A DNA stretch of 64,000 nucleotides from Flavobacteriaceae bacterium (GTDB taxonomy: Bacteria; Bacteroidota; Bacteroidia; Flavobacteriales; Flavobacteriaceae): positions 31,537 to 95,536 of the forward strand of contig RFPP01000003.1 in NCBI GenBank assembly GCA_009926065.1, read 5' to 3'. This document shows, piece after piece, positions 60,316 through 64,000 of the stretch. Position 1 is the stretch's first letter. Every line of letters starts with the position of its first letter. The translations under genes and the position numbers were made by a program. The notes under the pieces were generated by a model. The model made no database searches. It was given only the letters and a program-made list of their open reading frames with translations, and was not told where the DNA came from.

Positions 60316-61059
60316 TCAATAAGAAACTATTTCAGATTCGCCTCTTGAAATTAGTTTTGCAGATGAAGTTCCTATTCTTTTTACACCTAAACGAATAAGG
60401 TACATTACTTCCTCTCGATTTCTAACTCCCCCAGACGCTTTAATCGGTAATGGCGATGCATTTTCTAGCATCATAATTATTGAAGGAACAGTAGCACCGT
60501 TTGGCAAATTGTCTTTAGTTTTATAAAACCCCGTTGATGATTTCACAAAAACATTAGGATATACATCCTCTTTGAAATTGGAAATAACAACATTTTTTAT
60601 TAGTGTAGAAAGCTGGATTATTTGTTGGTTGTTTAGTGCTGCAACCTCAATAATCCATTTTATAGTTTTATTATTTTGAATGACAAATTGCGTACATTTT
60701 AGAATTTCTTTCTTTATAAGTGGAATGTTACCCTTTTTAAAAGCTTCGTAATTACAAACAAAATCCAAATCGTCAGCTCCATCAAGGATGGCTTTTTTTG
60801 CTTGGTTAATTTTTTTGGTATAACTTGAATTACCTTTTGGAAAATCAATAACGGTTCCAATAGTTACCTTTGAATTTTGGTCAACTATCATTTTTTTGGC
60901 TAATGTAACCACTTCGGGTCGAACCATAACCAACTTAAATTTTTCATCTATTGCTTCTTGAATAAAATTTACAATCAATTTGTTATTTTCAAGCTCACTA
61001 ATTCCCGCTTGTTCTGCGGTTTTTAAGTAGGTCGAATCCAAAAATGATTTTATATCCAT
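60316..61059 (-). CDS. deoC: Deoxyribose-phosphate aldolase
   Basis: DERA of 247 residues, class I aldolase cleaving 2-deoxyribose-5-phosphate to glyceraldehyde-3-phosphate and acetaldehyde in deoxynucleoside breakdown. TIM-barrel motifs: the opening LDSTYLK, IGTVIDFPKG near 72, DDLDFVCNY near 96 (catalytic Asp), the Schiff-base Lys in VFVKSSTGF near 173 and the second Lys in IKASGGVRN near 207. The catalytic Lys-Asp-Lys set is complete. The ctaB promoter lies within 82 nt of its 3' end and I see no hairpin terminator. Confidence 0.94.
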   Translation of the reverse strand: MDIKSFLDSTYLKTAEQAGISELENNKLIVNFIQEAIDEKFKLVMVRPEVVTLAKKMIVDQNSKVTIGTVIDFPKGNSSYTKKINQAKKAILDGADDLDFVCNYEAFKKGNIPLIKKEILKCTQFVIQNNKTIKWIIEVAALNNQQIIQLSTLIKNVVISNFKEDVYPNVFVKSSTGFYKTKDNLPNGATVPSIIMMLENASPLPIKASGGVRNREEVMYLIRLGVKRIGTSSAKLISRGESEIVSY

Positions 61060-61082
61060 AGATTTGAAAATACAGTTTTATA

Positions 61083-61463
61083 TTAAATTCTTTTGATATT
61101 TCTGAAATATTGAAATAATATCAAGGTTAATATTGCCGTAATGGCTCCTGAAATATTTGAAACTATATCCAACAAATCTCCATTTCTGGAGGTGGTAAAA
61201 GTTTGTTGAAAGAACTCTATTAAAATACCAAATACCAAGGATACAAAAAACAAAATTATAGGAGTACTATAATTGGTTGATTTCCTTTTTGAAAATAAAT
61301 ACAAATACCAAAGAAAAATAAATACAAGGTGAAATACAAAATGTACTATTTTATCTAAGTTGTTGATTTCAATTTTTGGCAATTCACTTGCTGGCTCTAA
61401 ACATAGGAGCAAAATAGAACAAGTCCAAATTATCGCAAGAGATAAATAGATGTTTTTACGCAC
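61083..61463 (-). CDS. VanZ family membrane protein
   Basis: A 126-residue protein starting with GTG (overlapping the gcvH stop by 8 nt, GTGCGTAA). Four TM segments, with [23 protein letters not shown] near 35 (conserved DKxxHF motif of the VanZ family) and [30 protein letters not shown] near 79, the second family motif. VanZ proteins outside resistance clusters have no established role; this is not evidence for glycopeptide resistance. Confidence 0.9.
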   Translation of the reverse strand: MRKNIYLSLAIIWTCSILLLCLEPASELPKIEINNLDKIVHFVFHLVFIFLWYLYLFSKRKSTNYSTPIILFFVSLVFGILIEFFQQTFTTSRNGDLLDIVSNISGAITAILTLILFQYFRNIKRI

Positions 61464-61836
61464 CTATTAGTGCATTATATTCTTCACTTGATAATAAATT
61501 ATCCATTTCAGTGGCATCTGAATATCTAACTTTAACCATCCAACCTTTGCCGTAAGGGTCACTATTAACAGTGTCTGGACTAGACTCTAAATCTTCATTA
61601 AATTCGATAATTTCACCAGAAAGTGGTAAGAATAAATCAGAAACAGTTTTTACTGCTTCAACGGTACCAAAAACATCGTCTTTGGATAATGTTTGATCTA
61701 AAGTTTCTACTTCTACATAAACAATATCGCCTAATTCTTTTTGGGCAAAATCAGTGATACCTACGATTGCAATTTCACCATCAATGCTTACCCATTCGTG
61801 GTCTTTTGTGTACTTTAAATTTGAAGGAATATTCAT
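61456..61836 (-). CDS. gcvH: Glycine cleavage system H protein
   Basis: GcvH of 126 residues, the lipoyl carrier of the glycine cleavage system. [31 protein letters not shown] near 13-43 and the lipoylation site Lys63 in [18 protein letters not shown] are intact. In flavobacteria gcvH commonly follows sprA, as here. The other cleavage-system genes are not in this window. It has its own full promoter just after the sprA stop and is probably co-transcribed with the overlapping VanZ gene. Confidence 0.96.
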   Translation of the reverse strand: MNIPSNLKYTKDHEWVSIDGEIAIVGITDFAQKELGDIVYVEVETLDQTLSKDDVFGTVEAVKTVSDLFLPLSGEIIEFNEDLESSPDTVNSDPYGKGWMVKVRYSDATEMDNLLSSEEYNALIGA

Positions 61837-61869
61837 TTTATAAAATTATTATTTATTATTACTTTTCTA

Positions 61870-61899
61870 CAAAGGTATTATTTACTATTATATTATCAA
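61870..61899 (-). promoter_or_regulatory. Promoter of gcvH-vanZ
   Basis: TACCTTTG (61870-61877) and TTG (61897-61899) on the minus strand, 19-nt spacer, ending 33 nt before the gcvH ATG. The TTG abuts the sprA stop codon. Confidence 0.65.
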
Positions 61900-64000
61900 T
61901 TAATTTCCAAAATTATATCTAAGTGTAAATCCAGCCCTAATATTAGTCATAGGAAAAGAGGTTGAAACCACTGCTTTAGAGAAAGAATGGTCATAATAAA
62001 ATATTGTGGTTAAATTTTTACTTAAAGAATAATCGGCTGTTATTCTTGCTGACCAAAGATTCTGCCCTCCAGCTAATTGATTGTTGTTATAATCTAAATA
62101 ACGAACAATTGTTTGATTGTTTCTGTAGGAAAAGTCTCCTTTAATATTAATATCTCCTTTAAGTACCCCTTGTGCATTATCGGCAAATTTTGATGAAATT
62201 GCTACGTCTTTGAATCTGTAACCCATTCCAATTACATATTCTACACCGCTCACTTCAGTTAATAAATTATTGTCAAAACTCATTGACAAAGCTCGGTCTT
62301 TTTTCATTTCTGCTAAGAACTTCATTGAATTTTTTAGTTCAAAATCTATTCTAATCAAGGGATTAAATTGTTCAACAAGATTTGCATTTGCAATAATTGT
62401 CTTGGTTAAAAAATTTCCACCCTTATCAAATCCATTTGGATTTAGGTTGTAATCTAAATTTGATCTAAATGAATTTATTGTATAAGAAGCCCTGTAGCTA
62501 TGTTGAATTGAAAATCTTTTGAAGTTTTCTTTAAAAAATTCATACCTCATTAAACCATTATATTTTGCGGTCCAGTTTGGTATTGGAAAATCTCTAAATG
62601 CTGATAATGAAATTCCTTTTGCCGACTCGCCTATTTTATCACCTATTGCTCCAGTATAAGCCGCTAGAAAAGAGGGTAGCAAAACAGCTTGACTGTTTTT
62701 ACCAAACCCTACTGGATAACCTTCTGCATCCAACGGGAAAGTAGTAGAGTTATAATATTGCTCTGCTAATCTGTTAGCGATGATAATTCTATTTCCTCTA
62801 AAATCATCAAATGCCGATGACTGATTGATATCGCTGTTTCTAAATGCTGTTTTGATCATTATTGTTGAAATCGCAAAATTACCAGTATTATAGGGAGATC
62901 TTGAATTATATTGTCCTGAAGAAACATCAAATTGCTCTGAAAAATTATCAGCATAAGTTCTGTCAGCAATTAAATCAATTTTAAAATCTGGAAACAAATC
63001 AACATTTGCAGTTATGTTCAAGGTTTTATTAGTAACCTGTGTAAAATTCTGATTGAATTCAGGATAATTTGTTAACCAACCATTTTTGGCTGCCTCGTAT
63101 CTCACATCATCTTGAAAACCAAAAACGAATCCTAAGGTTGGTTTTGAAGTGCCTAAAAATCCCAAACCAGGAAGATATCCTGGTAATACTGTCCCTTTAT
63201 TTTCTGTGTAATTTACTTGAATATTTTTTACACTTGTTAATATTCCTTTAATTCCAGAAATGAAAACATTGTCATCGGAAACATTTTGTTGCCCTTGATT
63301 ATTGACTACTTTTTGCCCCGGAAGTGGAGCTTTATTTGGAATTTGTTGACTTGGTTTTTTAGTATTTTTTACTAATCCAATGTACCTGTAAAACGATTCC
63401 ATATTAAATGAAGTATTCAATTTCTGAGCTGCAGAATTTTGAATGGTGTTTCCTAAATTATAAATAGTACCATCATTGGCTTCAACGGAAGATAATGCTG
63501 CGGATGATTTTAACCAATTATAATTTCCTGTGTAGGAATAGGTAGATTTTACAAAACTGAATATTGGAATTTTATTGATTGGTAATTCATAATTCATAGT
63601 CAATTGTTGCGTATGTTGATTTGGGACACCAATATCAAAGTAATTATCCCAAATTGTGACGCTATTGTCTGGTATATTATTGTCATTTATATAATTTCTA
63701 ACAATATTATTTGACGATGCGGTGAAATTAAATTTTAGTGCTTTTGTCAAATTATAATTGAATCCATATTGGTAATTAAATAAATAATTTCTTCTGTATA
63801 AAGGGTCTAGTCCAATTCCTGCTACCTCAACTTGACGAAACTCCTGACGATTATATTGTCTTATAATATTCGTACTAAATGAAATATTAGTTGGTAAATA
63901 ATTAAAATTGAAATCACTTAATAACTTCCAATAATCACTTTTTTTGAAGATTCTTGTTTTTTTAAATGGTTCAAATGGTTTTGTTTGAAATGTATAAGCG
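61900..64000 (-). CDS. sprA: Type IX secretion translocon protein SprA, C-terminal part (truncated by window edge)
   Basis: The 3' end of sprA, about 699 codons. The track's start at 63750 is a TTG inside the gene: the frame has no stop from there to the window edge, and upstream residues continue in SprA style (FNYLPTNISFSTNIIRQYNR). Full SprA is about 2400 residues and forms the giant 36-strand outer-membrane pore of the type IX secretion system. Visible segments such as DNYFDIGVPNQHTQQLTMNYELPINKIP, YTGNYNWLKSSAALSS and PGYLPGLGFLGTSKPTLGFVFG, and the C-terminal RAGFTLRYNFGN, belong to its barrel. The stop is at 61900-61902. Confidence 0.93.
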   Translation of the reverse strand, partial: AYTFQTKPFEPFKKTRIFKKSDYWKLLSDFNFNYLPTNISFSTNIIRQYNRQEFRQVEVAGIGLDPLYRRNYLFNYQYGFNYNLTKALKFNFTASSNNIVRNYINDNNIPDNSVTIWDNYFDIGVPNQHTQQLTMNYELPINKIPIFSFVKSTYSYTGNYNWLKSSAALSSVEANDGTIYNLGNTIQNSAAQKLNTSFNMESFYRYIGLVKNTKKPSQQIPNKAPLPGQKVVNNQGQQNVSDDNVFISGIKGILTSVKNIQVNYTENKGTVLPGYLPGLGFLGTSKPTLGFVFGFQDDVRYEAAKNGWLTNYPEFNQNFTQVTNKTLNITANVDLFPDFKIDLIADRTYADNFSEQFDVSSGQYNSRSPYNTGNFAISTIMIKTAFRNSDINQSSAFDDFRGNRIIIANRLAEQYYNSTTFPLDAEGYPVGFGKNSQAVLLPSFLAAYTGAIGDKIGESAKGISLSAFRDFPIPNWTAKYNGLMRYEFFKENFKRFSIQHSYRASYTINSFRSNLDYNLNPNGFDKGGNFLTKTIIANANLVEQFNPLIRIDFELKNSMKFLAEMKKDRALSMSFDNNLLTEVSGVEYVIGMGYRFKDVAISSKFADNAQGVLKGDINIKGDFSYRNNQTIVRYLDYNNNQLAGGQNLWSARITADYSLSKNLTTIFYYDHSFSKAVVSTSFPMTNIRAGFTLRYNFGN

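Noticed and set aside
61083-61463. VanZ as a glycopeptide resistance gene
   Set aside because: No vanHAX or regulators are present and the gene is coupled to gcvH; the family name alone does not imply resistance.
63748-63750. TTG at 63750 as the start of a separate 616-residue protein
   Set aside because: The reading frame continues without a stop to the window edge and the upstream residues match the style of SprA, so this is an internal codon of a truncated gene.
1-64000. A defence island, biosynthetic cluster or mobile element as the hidden novel system
   Set aside because: I looked for integrases, transposases, restriction, toxin-antitoxin and CRISPR features and unusual composition; all genes are core or envelope genes in compact order. 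The unusual signals are domain-level changes and the structured repeat family.

Overview
The window comes from an AT-rich (roughly one-third GC by eye) bacterial chromosome of the Bacteroidota, very probably Flavobacteriaceae and most likely Flavobacterium or a close relative. The evidence is: four type IX secretion (T9SS) genes (porT/sprT, porG, a porP/sprF-type gene, and the 3' part of sprA); a DnaE with a fused N-terminal proofreading exonuclease; DUF5686, DUF6089 and DUF4403 proteins; no clear Shine-Dalgarno sites; and repeated use of the Bacteroidota promoter pattern TTG-N(17-23)-TANNTTTG. It is a housekeeping, core-genome region. I see no rRNA, tRNA, insertion sequence, prophage, CRISPR array or classical defence island.

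Layout. 1-13 kb (mostly minus strand): DUF58 protein, thioredoxin, replicative polymerase dnaE, membrane pyrophosphatase hppA with an unusual Cys-rich tail, an outer-membrane DUF5686 protein, pyruvate dehydrogenase E1 beta. 13-25 kb (mostly plus): etfB-etfA, a bifunctional-nuclease-family protein, a secreted amidohydrolase, thyA-folA, ubiE-porT, trmH-type methyltransferase (minus), a lipidated BamA/TamA-like protein, fbaA, accD. 25-34 kb: MacB-type permease (minus), purH, then the rod-shape operon mreB-mreC-mreD-mrdA-rodA with overlapping or tightly packed genes. 34-37 kb: secreted nuclease, 4-TM holin-like protein, alpha/beta hydrolase and pdxJ (all minus). 36.6-45 kb (plus): CBS protein-nadK, then porG-uppS-bamA-ompH-ompH, then murI. 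45-54 kb: gamma carbonic anhydrase, PorP/SprF protein, Nfu scaffold, DUF255 protein, tsaB, an efflux adaptor/TolC pair, a DUF4403 lipoprotein. 55-60 kb (minus): cytochrome oxidase assembly and subunit genes running from ctaB through two subunit III genes, subunit IV, a Cys-poor SCO-like protein, SCO, DUF420 and a small CxxC membrane protein. 60-64 kb (minus): deoC, VanZ, gcvH and the 5'-truncated sprA.

How it fits together. Much of the window builds the cell envelope: BamA, two Skp-like chaperones, the lipidated BamA paralogue and T9SS parts for the outer membrane; UppS, MurI, MreBCD, PBP2 and RodA for the wall. The rest is core metabolism and respiration. Several ORF-track starts are too long (TTG/GTG starts upstream of the real one) and are corrected here for folA, purH, mreD, trmH, pdxJ, the CBS gene, porG, bamA, the DUF255 gene, tolC, the SCO-like gene and ctaB. 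sprA runs open through the window edge.

The most interesting non-coding signal is a family of short structured intergenic repeats (five copies, labelled A-E). They share flanking sequence but have different, still fully paired, central stems. Other points worth a second look: a NAD kinase whose GGDG motif reads GGAG, an AccD that has lost all four zinc-ribbon cysteines, a polymerase PHP domain that looks catalytically degraded next to an intact fused exonuclease, and promoters that would make bfn and murI mRNAs leaderless.
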